From Paenibacillus_G filicis (GTDB lineage Bacteria > Bacillota > Bacilli > Paenibacillales > NBRC-103111), in the NCBI RefSeq assembly GCF_038070315.1, contig NZ_JBBPCC010000029.1, forward strand, positions 1 to 64,000: a stretch of 64,000 bases of DNA, written 5' to 3'. This document shows positions 8,023 through 16,669 of this stretch, piece after piece. The notes beneath the pieces are model-generated. The model worked only from the letters and a program-made list of their open reading frames with translations. It was not told the origin of the DNA and made no database searches. Made by a program: the position numbers and the translations under genes. Positions within the stretch are counted from its first letter, which is position 1. Each line of letters begins with the position of its first letter.

Positions 8023-8235
8023 ATGAGCACATACGGGCTCGACAAGCGGCTCTATGAGCTGATCAAAATCAGGACTTCCCAAATTAACGGATGCGCGTTC
8101 TGCCTCAACATGCACACGACCAATCTGCGCGCCATTGGCGAAGAAGAGCGGGCGCGTTCATCTCATCTCCGCGATCACTACAGGAATATTTCACGGCTGC
8201 TTCGATACCAGTCATCCTTGTCCACTACGTAAAGA
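8023..8235 (+). pseudogene. Decayed AhpD-like / carboxymuconolactone decarboxylase-family gene
   Basis: The block GLDKRLYELIKIRTSQINGC followed by AFCLNMHT is the highly conserved centre of AhpD-type alkylhydroperoxidases, including the CxxC-H redox motif. The roughly 25 residues that normally come before it are absent. After AIGEEE the normal middle of about 70 residues is missing, and a C-terminal-like piece (HLISAITTGIFHGCF) appears in another frame at about 8150-8195. Lost N-terminus, internal deletion and frameshift together make this a remnant. Confidence 0.75.
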
Positions 8236-8288
8236 TATGCGGCACGGAGCGCTTTCTATGACCGGAAGGTTGCACTGTGCTTGGCATA

Positions 8289-8322
8289 GGAAAAGACCTG
8301 GCCGGAGGGCCAGGTCTTTTCC
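8289..8322 (-). terminator. Terminator of the cbi operon (bidirectional)
   Basis: A perfect 15-bp stem (GGAAAAGACCTGGCC / GGCCAGGTCTTTTCC) with a 4-nt loop, T-rich on both strands. It lies 56 bases after cbiA. Confidence 0.85.
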
Positions 8323-8377
8323 TAGTATAAGTCTGTGCAGGTTACTGCGGGCTGAAGGCCGATAGGCACGCTGCCGA

Positions 8378-9946
8378 TTAAGTCTGCAAAGCCTGCTTCC
8401 GCTCTCCCTGGTACTGCAGGCAAACCTCGAGCCAACGTGCAACAAGCCCCGGATTGGAAGCAAAATGCAGATGCGTGTAGCCGGCTACTAGCCGGTGGAG
8501 CAGGCAGCCCTCGGTTTTGACCCCTCGCATTCCTTGGGTCTCGTAAGCGGTGGAGAGCACCCCTTCTCCGGACTTATAGACCGAATAATGGAACTCATGC
8601 CCGCGCGCCCGTTCTCCGTCCGGTAGCAAGTAGTTGCCAGGCAAACCCTTCACCTCGCGCAGACCCAGCGCAGCCAGCTTGGTTTGCATCACGACATGCC
8701 CGGGTACGATCCCGACCATCGGGTAGCTCTGGCCCTTCGTGTCGCTGATCGACTCAGTCAGATACATGTACCCGCCGCATTCTGCAAGTGCCGGTATTCC
8801 CCGGTTAATCACTGCACGGATGGACGCTGCAACCTCTGTCTGAGCCGCGAGCCGTTCGGCAAATTCTTCGGGGAAGCCTCCCCCAATGTACAGGCCATCG
8901 GCATCTGCCGGAACCAGTTCGCCGACCAGCGGCGAGAAGAAGAGAAGCTCAGCCCCATAGAGCTGCAGCAGCTCCAGATTTTCTTCGTAGTAGAAATGAA
9001 ACGCCGCATCCCGTGCTACAGCCAGTTTGACCGCAAAGCGCCGATCGGGCTCAGCAAACAGCACCGGCTTGACCGGTCTGGCTCCGGTCGGGCGGGAGCC
9101 AACGGGCAGCTCCTCAGAAGAGGCCCCGGACGCTGCTGTGGGGTCTGCACCCGTCGGCTCAGCCTTATTCACATTGTCAGACACATTGGCCTTATAACCA
9201 GCCTCTGAAGCCTGTACACCCGTCTCATCCGGCACATTCCTCTTCGTCCCTGCCAGTTCGATCAGACGGTCCAGATCTGTCGACGCCTCAATCCGGTCTC
9301 CCAGCGCCGCGTAGAACCCGGCAAGCTCTCCCCGCTCGATAGACGGCACGAGGCCAAGATGACGCTCCGGCATGGACAGCTCGTCGCTGCGCAGCATATA
9401 ACCGATCACAGGGATGCCGCATTCCTGCTCGATCGCTTCCTTCACGATCCGGTAATGATTGTCGCTGCCGACCTTATTGGCGAAGACGGCTGAGATTCTG
9501 ACCTGCGGATCAAGCAGCTGGAAGCCCTTGACGATTGCCGCTGCGCTGCGGGCCATGCTCTGGCAGTTGACCACGAGCAGCACCGGACTGTCCAGCAGCA
9601 GGCTGACCTCAGCCGTGCTGCCTGTGTTGGACTTCGGGTCCTTGCCGTCGTAGAAGCCCATCACGCCCTCGATGATAGAAATATCCGCATCGGCTGAGGC
9701 CCGGTCATAGATTTCCCGCAGAACATCGGCTCCCAGCATCCAGCTATCCAGATTCCGGGAAGGCCTTGATGTAACCGCCTTGTGATAGGTCGGGTCGATA
9801 TAATCCGGCCCGCACTTGAAGCCCTGCACGGTCAAGCCTTTGCGCCGCAGCGCCTCCATGATGCCGAGCGTGACCGTCGTCTTGCCGGCACCGCTGCCGG
9901 TCCCTGCGATGACGAGGCTGCGCCCTGCAGCTTGCGTGTTTTCCAT
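8378..9946 (-). CDS. cbiA: Cobyrinic acid a,c-diamide synthase
   Basis: 522 residues from the ATG at 9944-9946, chosen because AGGAGG lies ten bases upstream; an earlier ATG at 9979 lacks a site. It amidates side chains a and c of cob(II)yrinic acid using ATP and glutamine. The N-terminal DTBS-like P-loop is AGTGSGAGKTTVT; KCGPDYIDPTYH is typical. The C-terminal class I glutaminase has the nucleophile in ALAECGGYMYL and the catalytic HxH-type region around RGHEFHYS. Residues of about 230-300 between the domains form a low-complexity linker richer in Ala, Gly, Thr and Glu than usual. Last gene of the operon, 25 bases after cbiG. Confidence 0.95.
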   Translation of the reverse strand: MENTQAAGRSLVIAGTGSGAGKTTVTLGIMEALRRKGLTVQGFKCGPDYIDPTYHKAVTSRPSRNLDSWMLGADVLREIYDRASADADISIIEGVMGFYDGKDPKSNTGSTAEVSLLLDSPVLLVVNCQSMARSAAAIVKGFQLLDPQVRISAVFANKVGSDNHYRIVKEAIEQECGIPVIGYMLRSDELSMPERHLGLVPSIERGELAGFYAALGDRIEASTDLDRLIELAGTKRNVPDETGVQASEAGYKANVSDNVNKAEPTGADPTAASGASSEELPVGSRPTGARPVKPVLFAEPDRRFAVKLAVARDAAFHFYYEENLELLQLYGAELLFFSPLVGELVPADADGLYIGGGFPEEFAERLAAQTEVAASIRAVINRGIPALAECGGYMYLTESISDTKGQSYPMVGIVPGHVVMQTKLAALGLREVKGLPGNYLLPDGERARGHEFHYSVYKSGEGVLSTAYETQGMRGVKTEGCLLHRLVAGYTHLHFASNPGLVARWLEVCLQYQGERKQALQT

Positions 9947-9971
9947 CTGAGGGGTTCCTCCTGATTGTGAG

Positions 9972-11159
9972 TTAGGCATAGGTCATCAGTGCCACGGAGA
10001 TCGTGACATTGCCGCTCTTTTTCTTAGTCAGGACGAGCTGTCCGTTGCCCGAATAACGCTTCGCCGCAGGCTCGCTGACCCCGTAGGCTCCCGTGAATTT
10101 ATAGACCGTATCGGACGGGTCCTCGATTGTCATCTCGTTGAGCTCCTGCGGCGTATAGCAGACTAGCGGCCAGTCATGACGCTCGCAGACCGCCAGCAGT
10201 CCCGCTTCGTCCTTCTTCAGATCAATGGTGCAGATGGCCTTGACGCTGCGGATCGAGAAGCGCAGCTCCTCGAGCGTCTCACGGATGACAGACTCGATCT
10301 CGGCTTCTTCCGTGCCCCGGTTGCAGCCGATGCCGAGTACGATGGACTTCGGCCGGTAAAGCACGCCGTTGGACAGAATGGCTTCTTCGTCAGCCTCCAG
10401 CAGCCGGTGCGTGACCACGAGCGCGCCCTGAGGCTCATCCGCCAGCGCGGTCTTGATGTTGTCATACACGCGGATATAGCCGGGCATCGGAGTCTGATGG
10501 AGCCACCAGTTCGGCTCGCCCGATTCCTGCACGACCGCTACACGCTCCTCATTGACGACCGAGGCGCTGACCGGCGTCAGCTTATCCGCGCTCTCCCACG
10601 TCCAGCCGAACCGGCGGCCGAACAAGTCGACAGCGATCGTCTTCTGCACGTCAGAGGCCGTCGTAATGACCGCCCGGGCATTCAACGCCGCAGCCACCTC
10701 GCCAGTGAGCTCATTGGCCCCGCCCAGATGACCGGACAGCACGCTGATGACGTTCTCGCCTTTGTCGTCGATGACGACGATGCCCGGGTCCTTCTTCTTG
10801 TCCACGAGCAGCGGGGCAATCATCCGCACAACCGCGCCGAGCGAGATGATGCAGATGATGCCCGAATACGCCGGGAACAAGGCAGGGAACAACAGCCTGA
10901 CGCTGCCCTCGAAGAGCTGAATGCCACGCGCTTCCTCGTCCCCCTTGGCAAACTTGGACATATAATAGACATCGGCTACGCCCTCGAAGGACGTCTGCAG
11001 CCGTCTGGCCAGCTCCACGCCATGCTTGGTGATCGCCACGACCGCATAGTCGCCTTGGCGGCGGACCACTGGCACGACGCCCTCCTGGAGCTTGATCGGT
11101 CCGGTGCTTGCCGGAATAACGGCTTCTGCTTCGGTTCTGCCGGCTTCCTGCTCTGCCAT
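9972..11159 (-). CDS. cbiG: Cobalt-precorrin 5A hydrolase
   Basis: 395 residues. CbiG opens the delta-lactone of cobalt-factor/precorrin-5A and releases acetaldehyde, the anaerobic ring-contraction step. The N-terminal part has AVVAITKHGVELARRL, the centre DPGIVVIDDKGENVISVLSG and GHLGGANELT, and the C-terminus the CbiG signature IVLGIGCNRGTEEAEIE with SDTVYKFTGAYGVSEPAAKR. Its ATG overlaps the cbiF stop (TAATG), implying translational coupling. Confidence 0.95.
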   Translation of the reverse strand: MAEQEAGRTEAEAVIPASTGPIKLQEGVVPVVRRQGDYAVVAITKHGVELARRLQTSFEGVADVYYMSKFAKGDEEARGIQLFEGSVRLLFPALFPAYSGIICIISLGAVVRMIAPLLVDKKKDPGIVVIDDKGENVISVLSGHLGGANELTGEVAAALNARAVITTASDVQKTIAVDLFGRRFGWTWESADKLTPVSASVVNEERVAVVQESGEPNWWLHQTPMPGYIRVYDNIKTALADEPQGALVVTHRLLEADEEAILSNGVLYRPKSIVLGIGCNRGTEEAEIESVIRETLEELRFSIRSVKAICTIDLKKDEAGLLAVCERHDWPLVCYTPQELNEMTIEDPSDTVYKFTGAYGVSEPAAKRYSGNGQLVLTKKKSGNVTISVALMTYA

Positions 11160-11935
11160 TACTCCTTCACTCCCTTGCGGTAGCCATGTGTGAATGTCTT
11201 ATCATATAGCTTGGACCGATACTCGTCCCGGCTGTGAATGTCCGGGTCCAATGCCCAGCCCGCCAGAATCATCGCGTGGGAGCGGATGCCGTTGGCGCGC
11301 ATGTCCGCATCCAGATTCTCCAGCGTGGAGCGCACGATGAGCTGGTCCGGCCAGGTTGCGCGCTGCACGACCGCCACCGGCGTCTGCGGGCTCCAGCCCG
11401 CTTCCGTCAGCTCGCGGACGATCTTCTTGGTCAGCGTAGCGCTCAGGAACAGCGCCAGCGTACAATGATGCGCGGCCAGATCCCGAAGCTGCTCCCGGTC
11501 CGGCATCGGCGTGCGTCCTTCCACCCGTGTCAGGATAAGCGTCTGCGTGAGCTCGGGGATCGTCAGCTCGGCGCCGATCGCCGCTGCTGAAGCAAATACG
11601 GAGCTCACGCCGGGGATGACCTCATAAGAGACGCCTTCGCGCTTAAGCAGCGCGGCCTGTTCCATGATCGCGCCGTAGACCGACGGATCGCCCGTATGCA
11701 CGCGGGCTACCATTTTCCCTGCCTTCACCCGGTCGACCATCACCTCGACCATCTCTTCCAGACTCATCCCTGCGCTTAGGATGACCTCCGCTTCGGGCTT
11801 CGCCTTGGCGATCAGATCCGCATTCACGAGAGAGTCCGTATACATGACGACATCCGCTTCCTGGAGAAGCTTCAGTCCCTTGACCGTAATCAGATCCGGA
11901 TCGCCCGGGCCTGCGCCGATAATATAGATCTTCAT
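11159..11935 (-). CDS. cbiF: Cobalt-precorrin-4 C11-methyltransferase
   Basis: 258 residues, full length. SAM-dependent tetrapyrrole methylase with the N-terminal YIIGAGPGDPDLITVKG motif, ARVHTGDPSVYGAIMEQ in the middle and VIPGVSSVFASAAAIG. It methylates C11 of cobalt-precorrin-4. The start overlaps the end of cbiL by four bases (ATGA) and the stop overlaps cbiG. Confidence 0.95.
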   Translation of the reverse strand: MKIYIIGAGPGDPDLITVKGLKLLQEADVVMYTDSLVNADLIAKAKPEAEVILSAGMSLEEMVEVMVDRVKAGKMVARVHTGDPSVYGAIMEQAALLKREGVSYEVIPGVSSVFASAAAIGAELTIPELTQTLILTRVEGRTPMPDREQLRDLAAHHCTLALFLSATLTKKIVRELTEAGWSPQTPVAVVQRATWPDQLIVRSTLENLDADMRANGIRSHAMILAGWALDPDIHSRDEYRSKLYDKTFTHGYRKGVKE

Positions 11936-12642
11936 TTTCTCACCACCATCAATGTTAAATATTCCAGCTCACGGCCTGCGAGCTCCGTGACATCGCGCCA
12001 AATCTGCTCCTCGCCCGACGTCACCTTGGTCAGTACCGATGCGCGGTCCGTCAGTCCCAGGTCTCCCAGCACGCGCAGCATCAGATCGATAACCTTCGCC
12101 ACCTTGATAAAGACGACAGCATCATGCGTCTCAAGCGCCGTACGCATCGCGTCGTAGTCGTCCGTAGCCGGTACGATCGCTACCTGCTCGTCGCCATCCG
12201 CAAGCGGTATCCCCAGCCGGGAAGCCGAAGCGATGACCGACGAGATACCTGGCACCGATACAGCCTCCACCTCAGGATGATGCTGCTTCATCAGCCGCAT
12301 CAGATGAATATAGGTGCTGTAAAGCATCGTATCTCCCTCGGTAACGAATGCCACGTCGCGGCCCTCGGATAGATGGCCCCAGACGGTCTCAACCGTTTTG
12401 TTCCAATGCTTCTCCAGCGCTTCGCGGTCCTTGGTCATCGGGAAGGTCAATCCGAGCATGACCTTCTCCCGCGTATCTACATAGAGCTCTGTGATTGCCA
12501 GCGCGTAGCTCTTGGCTCCCGACTTCTTGCGTGGATACGCAATGACGGGACACTGTTTCAGCAGACGAAATGCCTTGACCGTGATCAGCTCCGGGTCCCC
12601 TGGCCCTACGCCCAATCCGTATAACGTGCCTAGCTTTGTCAT
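11932..12642 (-). CDS. cbiL: Cobalt-precorrin-2 C20-methyltransferase
   Basis: 236 residues with LYGLGVGPGDPELITVKAFR at the N-terminus, VAFVTEGDTMLYSTYIHLM and VSVPGISSVIASASRLGIPL, all hallmarks of the C20 tetrapyrrole methylases. It adds a methyl group from SAM to C20 of cobalt-sirohydrochlorin (cobalt-factor II), the first methylation after cobalt insertion. AGGAAAGG precedes the ATG. It follows cbiET after a 133-base gap in which I see no gene or terminator. Confidence 0.95.
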   Translation of the reverse strand: MTKLGTLYGLGVGPGDPELITVKAFRLLKQCPVIAYPRKKSGAKSYALAITELYVDTREKVMLGLTFPMTKDREALEKHWNKTVETVWGHLSEGRDVAFVTEGDTMLYSTYIHLMRLMKQHHPEVEAVSVPGISSVIASASRLGIPLADGDEQVAIVPATDDYDAMRTALETHDAVVFIKVAKVIDLMLRVLGDLGLTDRASVLTKVTSGEEQIWRDVTELAGRELEYLTLMVVRK

Positions 12643-12775
12643 GCTTATGCTTCCTTTCCTCTATCCGTTAATCGCCGATGGACGGCGTATCCTGCTGCCG
12701 GGCCATCGTAAGCTGATACGTTATTCACTGCGTCTTCACGGCGCAGGCTATGTAGAGCCCCATCTCCGGCAGCTC

Positions 12776-14026
12776 TTAATCGTTAGCCGGCTCCGCTTCC
12801 AGCGGTTTGCGGCGGGCCGCAATGATGTAGACGGGATTCAGTCCCTCGAATCTCGTCATATCCAGAATCGGCTTGCTGCGGGACAACTGGGCAAGCGTGA
12901 TGTCCGTCGTGAAGCCCTCCTGGGCAAACGCCTGCTGAGCTCCCGCCAGATTCTCGATCGTCACCGCATTCAGGACAATCGTCCCGCCGGGACGCAGCCG
13001 GGAGCAGCACAGCGCCAGCAGCTCGCGCAGCTCTCCTCCGCTGCCGCCGATAAACACGGCATCCGGGTCCGGGAACGCTTCTAGCCCCTGCGGAGCCTTG
13101 CTGTGCACCAGCGTCAGATCCGTGCGGAACTTCCGCGAGTTCTCTACGGCATTGGCCAGATCGCCCTCATTCTTCTCCATCGCATAGACGGCGCCCTCCC
13201 GGCAGAGGCGGGCAGCCTCGATCGCCACGGAGCCTGTGCAGGTGCCGATATCCCACACGATGCTGTCTGGCCTAAGGCCCAGCGCGCCCAGGCTAAGCAC
13301 ACGGACTTCCCGCTTCGTGATAAGCCCTTTATCCGGCTTGCGCTGGGCAAATTCGCCATCCTCGATCCCAAGCGGCCATACGGCCGGACGCTCGGCGTCA
13401 CGCCGGAACCGCAGCACGACGACATTCAGCGGAGCGAAGAAGGCCTCCTCCACGGTGCCTAGCTCTTGCAGGCCGTACCAGCCGGTACGCTCGCGTTCCC
13501 CGCCCAGATGCTCGCCGACGAAAGCTTCATATTCGGTCATGCCGAATTCGAGCAAATAGCGGGCGATAGCCGGCGGACTATTGATCTCGTCGGTCAGCAG
13601 CGCTACCTTGCGCTTGCCGTCGATCCGCTGGGCAAGCCCCTTGATAGAGCGGCCGTGCAGACTGAGAATCGCTGCGTCCTGCCAGCTGTCTCCGATTCTG
13701 GCGAAGGCGAGCTGCAGCGAGCTCACTGCCGGATAAACGCTGACCCGACCCGGCAGCTTCCCTGCCAAATAACCGCCGATCCCGTAAAACAACGGATCGC
13801 CTGATGCCAGAACGACTGTATCTCGGCTCTCCTGCTCCAATTTCTTGACCAGCTCGGAGAGACTGCTCCGAATCACGACCTTCTCAGCCGGACTGTCTTC
13901 AAAAAAAGACAGCTGTCTCTCGCCTCCGATCAATACTCCGCAGCGCTCGATCCGCTCCAGGTAGGCGGCAGGCAAGCCCGCCTTGCCGTCGTCCCCAACG
14001 CCGATCACTGTAATCTGATGGCTCAT
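12776..14026 (-). CDS. cbiET: Bifunctional cobalt-precorrin-7 C5-methyltransferase / C15-methyltransferase (decarboxylating)
   Basis: 416 residues, a natural CbiE-CbiT fusion (CobL-type). Residues 1-205 are the tetrapyrrole methylase CbiE (ITVIGVGDDGKAGLP, LASGDPLFYGIGGYL). Residues 225-410 are the Rossmann methyltransferase CbiT (SLGALGLRPDSIVWDIGTCT, GSVAIEAARL, AVFIGGSGGELREL). It methylates C5 and C15 and decarboxylates the C12 acetate. The start overlaps the cbiD stop by four bases. Confidence 0.95.
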   Translation of the reverse strand: MSHQITVIGVGDDGKAGLPAAYLERIERCGVLIGGERQLSFFEDSPAEKVVIRSSLSELVKKLEQESRDTVVLASGDPLFYGIGGYLAGKLPGRVSVYPAVSSLQLAFARIGDSWQDAAILSLHGRSIKGLAQRIDGKRKVALLTDEINSPPAIARYLLEFGMTEYEAFVGEHLGGERERTGWYGLQELGTVEEAFFAPLNVVVLRFRRDAERPAVWPLGIEDGEFAQRKPDKGLITKREVRVLSLGALGLRPDSIVWDIGTCTGSVAIEAARLCREGAVYAMEKNEGDLANAVENSRKFRTDLTLVHSKAPQGLEAFPDPDAVFIGGSGGELRELLALCCSRLRPGGTIVLNAVTIENLAGAQQAFAQEGFTTDITLAQLSRSKPILDMTRFEGLNPVYIIAARRKPLEAEPAND

Positions 14027-15234
14027 GTTCCGTCCTTCCCCTTCCTATCAGCCACTCCGGTCCAGATCGACCGTCCAAGCAGCTCAGCCTTCATCGAAAT
14101 AATGATGGTCTCTATCTCCGCTTCGCCTGCCGAGCCCCCCGAAGTCTCTCTTTGCTCCATGTCGTGTATGCCGCCTTCCCGCATGTCCATGGCACGCCCC
14201 GCTTCCTTCAGCAGCGCTTGGCAGCAGTAGGTCCCCATCCGTTCAAAAAAAGCGCGGTTCCCCTGAGTCTGCATCAGATCGCCGACCTGAGCAGCGGTAT
14301 TCGCCCCGCGAATGATGTCGAGCGTGTCCTCCGAAGCCTCCGCTTCCTCCGCCAATTGAGCGAGGAAGCCGAAGTCGACGGGCGCACTCTTCGAGTGCAC
14401 CATCATCACACCTTGCGCGACCTTGGAGAACTTGCCCATCATCCCGACCAGTGTGATCCGGGTGATTCCCTGACGGACACACTGCTGCACGGCAAAGCCG
14501 ACGAAATCTCCCATCTCCACGAACGCCTCTTCCGGCAGAGACGGATATACGTCCATGCCGTACTTCTCCGTTCTTCCGCCCGTAGACAGCACGATATGAC
14601 GGACTCCGCTTTTCACGGCGACCCGGATCGCCTGCGCGACACTGGCTTTATACGCAGCCGTCGAGAAAGGCACGACGGTTCCCCGCGTGCCTAGAATAGA
14701 AATGCCCCCGATAATGCCCAGTCTGCCGTTCAGCGTCTTCTTGGCGATCTCTTCGCCGTCCGGCACCGATACAACCACCCGAACCCCTCGGTGAAGCAGA
14801 TCGAACCGGTTTAGTACGCCATGCACGGCCTCGCGGATCATCTTGCGCGGGACCGGGTTAATTGCCGCCAGTCCGACCTCGACAGGGAGGCCCGGCTTGG
14901 TCACGCGGCCAACGCCGATGCCGCCGTCGATCTCGATGCCCTCCTGCTCCAGCCAAGACACCTCGCTGATGATGCGCGCACCATGCGTCGCGTCGGGATC
15001 GTCGCCCCCGTCCTTGATGATCTCCGCGCTGGCTCGGCCGGATTCATAGACGCAGCTGACGATCTGGAACGTCACAACCTGGCCGATTGGCAGCCGAATC
15101 GTCGATTCACCAACCGTCTCCTGCATAATCAAGGCTTCCAGCGCAGCCTGGGCGGCTGCCGTCGCGCAAGATCCCGTCGTATACCCATGACGCAGCGGCT
15201 TTGCTTCTCCGTTATCTCCACCAGCCTGCGCCAT
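14023..15234 (-). CDS. cbiD: Cobalt-precorrin-5B C1-methyltransferase
   Basis: 403 residues; the CbiD family has no relation to the other methylases. The signature LRHGYTTGSCATAAAQAAL is at the N-terminus, and DDPDATHGARIISEVSW, GGIGVGRVTKPGLPVEVG and GISILGTRGTVVPFS follow. It methylates C1 after CbiG has opened the lactone. It starts five bases after the cbiC stop. Confidence 0.95.
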   Translation of the reverse strand: MAQAGGDNGEAKPLRHGYTTGSCATAAAQAALEALIMQETVGESTIRLPIGQVVTFQIVSCVYESGRASAEIIKDGGDDPDATHGARIISEVSWLEQEGIEIDGGIGVGRVTKPGLPVEVGLAAINPVPRKMIREAVHGVLNRFDLLHRGVRVVVSVPDGEEIAKKTLNGRLGIIGGISILGTRGTVVPFSTAAYKASVAQAIRVAVKSGVRHIVLSTGGRTEKYGMDVYPSLPEEAFVEMGDFVGFAVQQCVRQGITRITLVGMMGKFSKVAQGVMMVHSKSAPVDFGFLAQLAEEAEASEDTLDIIRGANTAAQVGDLMQTQGNRAFFERMGTYCCQALLKEAGRAMDMREGGIHDMEQRETSGGSAGEAEIETIIISMKAELLGRSIWTGVADRKGKDGT

Positions 15235-15239
15235 CGCGG

Positions 15240-15890
15240 TTACCCTAGCTTTTCAGCCATCAGCGACAACGCGTTGACCGTAGCGACCGCTACCGGGCTT
15301 CCGCCTTTGCGGCCGATATTTGTAATGAACGGGATATCGAGCTTGAGCAGCTCTTCCTTGGACTCAGCGGCAGAAACAAACCCGACCGGCACCCCGATGA
15401 TCAGACCTGGACGCGCTTCGCCCGCCTTGACCATACGGATGAGCTCCAGCAGTGCCGTGGGCGCATTGCCGATCGCGTAGATCGCACCCTCGGCCTCGCG
15501 GGCCGCCTTGCGCGTTGCGATAATCGCGCGCGTCGTATTCAGACGCTTGGCCTCCTGCATCACATCGGGATCGGAGATATACACGCGCACATCGCCGCCG
15601 AATTTTTCCAGACGCGGCTTGCTGATGCCGACCTGCACCATTTGCACATCCGCGATGACCGGGCGTCCCTGACGGATAGCCTCAATGCCCGCACGTACGG
15701 CATCCGGGTGGAACACCAGGCTTCGGCCCAGCTCAAAATCCGCAGAGGCGTGAATCACTCGCTGCACTACCTTGTACTGCTCTTCGGGATAATCATGCGG
15801 ACCGAATTCCTCGGTGATGATATCGAAGCTTTTTTCTTCTATTTCCTGGGGCTGAACGGTCAGCGGCTTAAATTCCGTCTGAAAATCCAT
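15240..15890 (-). CDS. cbiC: Cobalt-precorrin-8 methylmutase
   Basis: 216 residues from the ATG at 15888-15890; a longer open frame upstream is antisense-like read-through of cbiJ and has no site. It moves the methyl from C11 to C12, giving cobyrinic acid. Motifs: RVIHASADFELGRSLVFHPD with the catalytic His, GRPVIADVQMVQVGISKPRL, AIYAIGNAPTALLELI and GVPVGFVSAAESKEEL. The ATG overlaps the cbiJ stop (TAATG). Confidence 0.95.
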   Translation of the reverse strand: MDFQTEFKPLTVQPQEIEEKSFDIITEEFGPHDYPEEQYKVVQRVIHASADFELGRSLVFHPDAVRAGIEAIRQGRPVIADVQMVQVGISKPRLEKFGGDVRVYISDPDVMQEAKRLNTTRAIIATRKAAREAEGAIYAIGNAPTALLELIRMVKAGEARPGLIIGVPVGFVSAAESKEELLKLDIPFITNIGRKGGSPVAVATVNALSLMAEKLG

Positions 15891-16669
15891 TAACCACGCA
15901 CCTCCTGCACAGTAGTCGCAAGCTCGGCGATGACGCCGGCAAACTCGGTAAAGACGAGTCCATAATCCAATTGAGGCCGTCCGATGACAATCGTGTCGAT
16001 ATCCAGCTCCAGCGCTGCGGACAGCTTCTCCTCGACGGCTCCCACTTGTCCGCTTTCCTTGGTCACCAGAACCGTAACACCGTAATGACGGTAGAACGCC
16101 TGGTTCATTTCCTTGGAGAAAGGCCCCTGCATGGCGACGATATATTTCTGCTCGACGCCGAGCTGCTCGCATTTCTCCATATTATCCTTACGCGGCAGCA
16201 TCCGCGCTACCAGCGTCGTATCCGGCAGGCCGATCAGCTTCTCGGCAAAAACGTGAAGCGTTTTGCTGCCCGTCGCCAGGAAGACAACGCCCCGCTTCTC
16301 AGCGGCCAGCTCTGCAGCCTGCTCGTAGTCGTCCACGAACGTCAGCTTCGGATGCGCCGCATACTTTCCATGCTCCCGCTCGTAGCGGATGTACGGGACG
16401 CCGGCCGCTTGAGCAGCTGCCATCGCATTGCGCGAAGCTTCCTCGGCGAACGGATGCGTCGCATCAACTACCGCCTGAACGCCGCGTTCCTGTATTAAAG
16501 AGACCAGCGCAGGCTCAGGCAGCCTTCCCACCTGTACAGGCAACCCTACCTCCGCCAAGCTCTTGGCGGCCGTATCGGTGACCACCGTCGTCAGCAGCTC
16601 GAAGCCCGCTTGGCTGATCTGGACGGCCAGTTCCCGGGCATCGCTCGTTCCGGCCATGACCAGGATCAT
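15890..16669 (-). CDS. cbiJ: Cobalt-precorrin-6A reductase
   Basis: 259 residues. MILVMAGTSDARELAVQI and VVDATHPFAEEASRNA at the N-terminus and RMLPRKDNMEKCEQLG in the centre identify the CbiJ/CobK family, which reduces the macrocycle of cobalt-precorrin-6A with a pyridine nucleotide. The ATG overlaps the cbiX stop by four bases. Confidence 0.94.
   Translation of the reverse strand: MILVMAGTSDARELAVQISQAGFELLTTVVTDTAAKSLAEVGLPVQVGRLPEPALVSLIQERGVQAVVDATHPFAEEASRNAMAAAQAAGVPYIRYEREHGKYAAHPKLTFVDDYEQAAELAAEKRGVVFLATGSKTLHVFAEKLIGLPDTTLVARMLPRKDNMEKCEQLGVEQKYIVAMQGPFSKEMNQAFYRHYGVTVLVTKESGQVGAVEEKLSAALELDIDTIVIGRPQLDYGLVFTEFAGVIAELATTVQEVRG

Noticed and set aside
15890..16172. N-terminal extension of cbiC
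   Set aside because: It lies within cbiJ in another frame and is Arg-rich; the ATG at 15890 gives the normal CbiC length and TAATG coupling.
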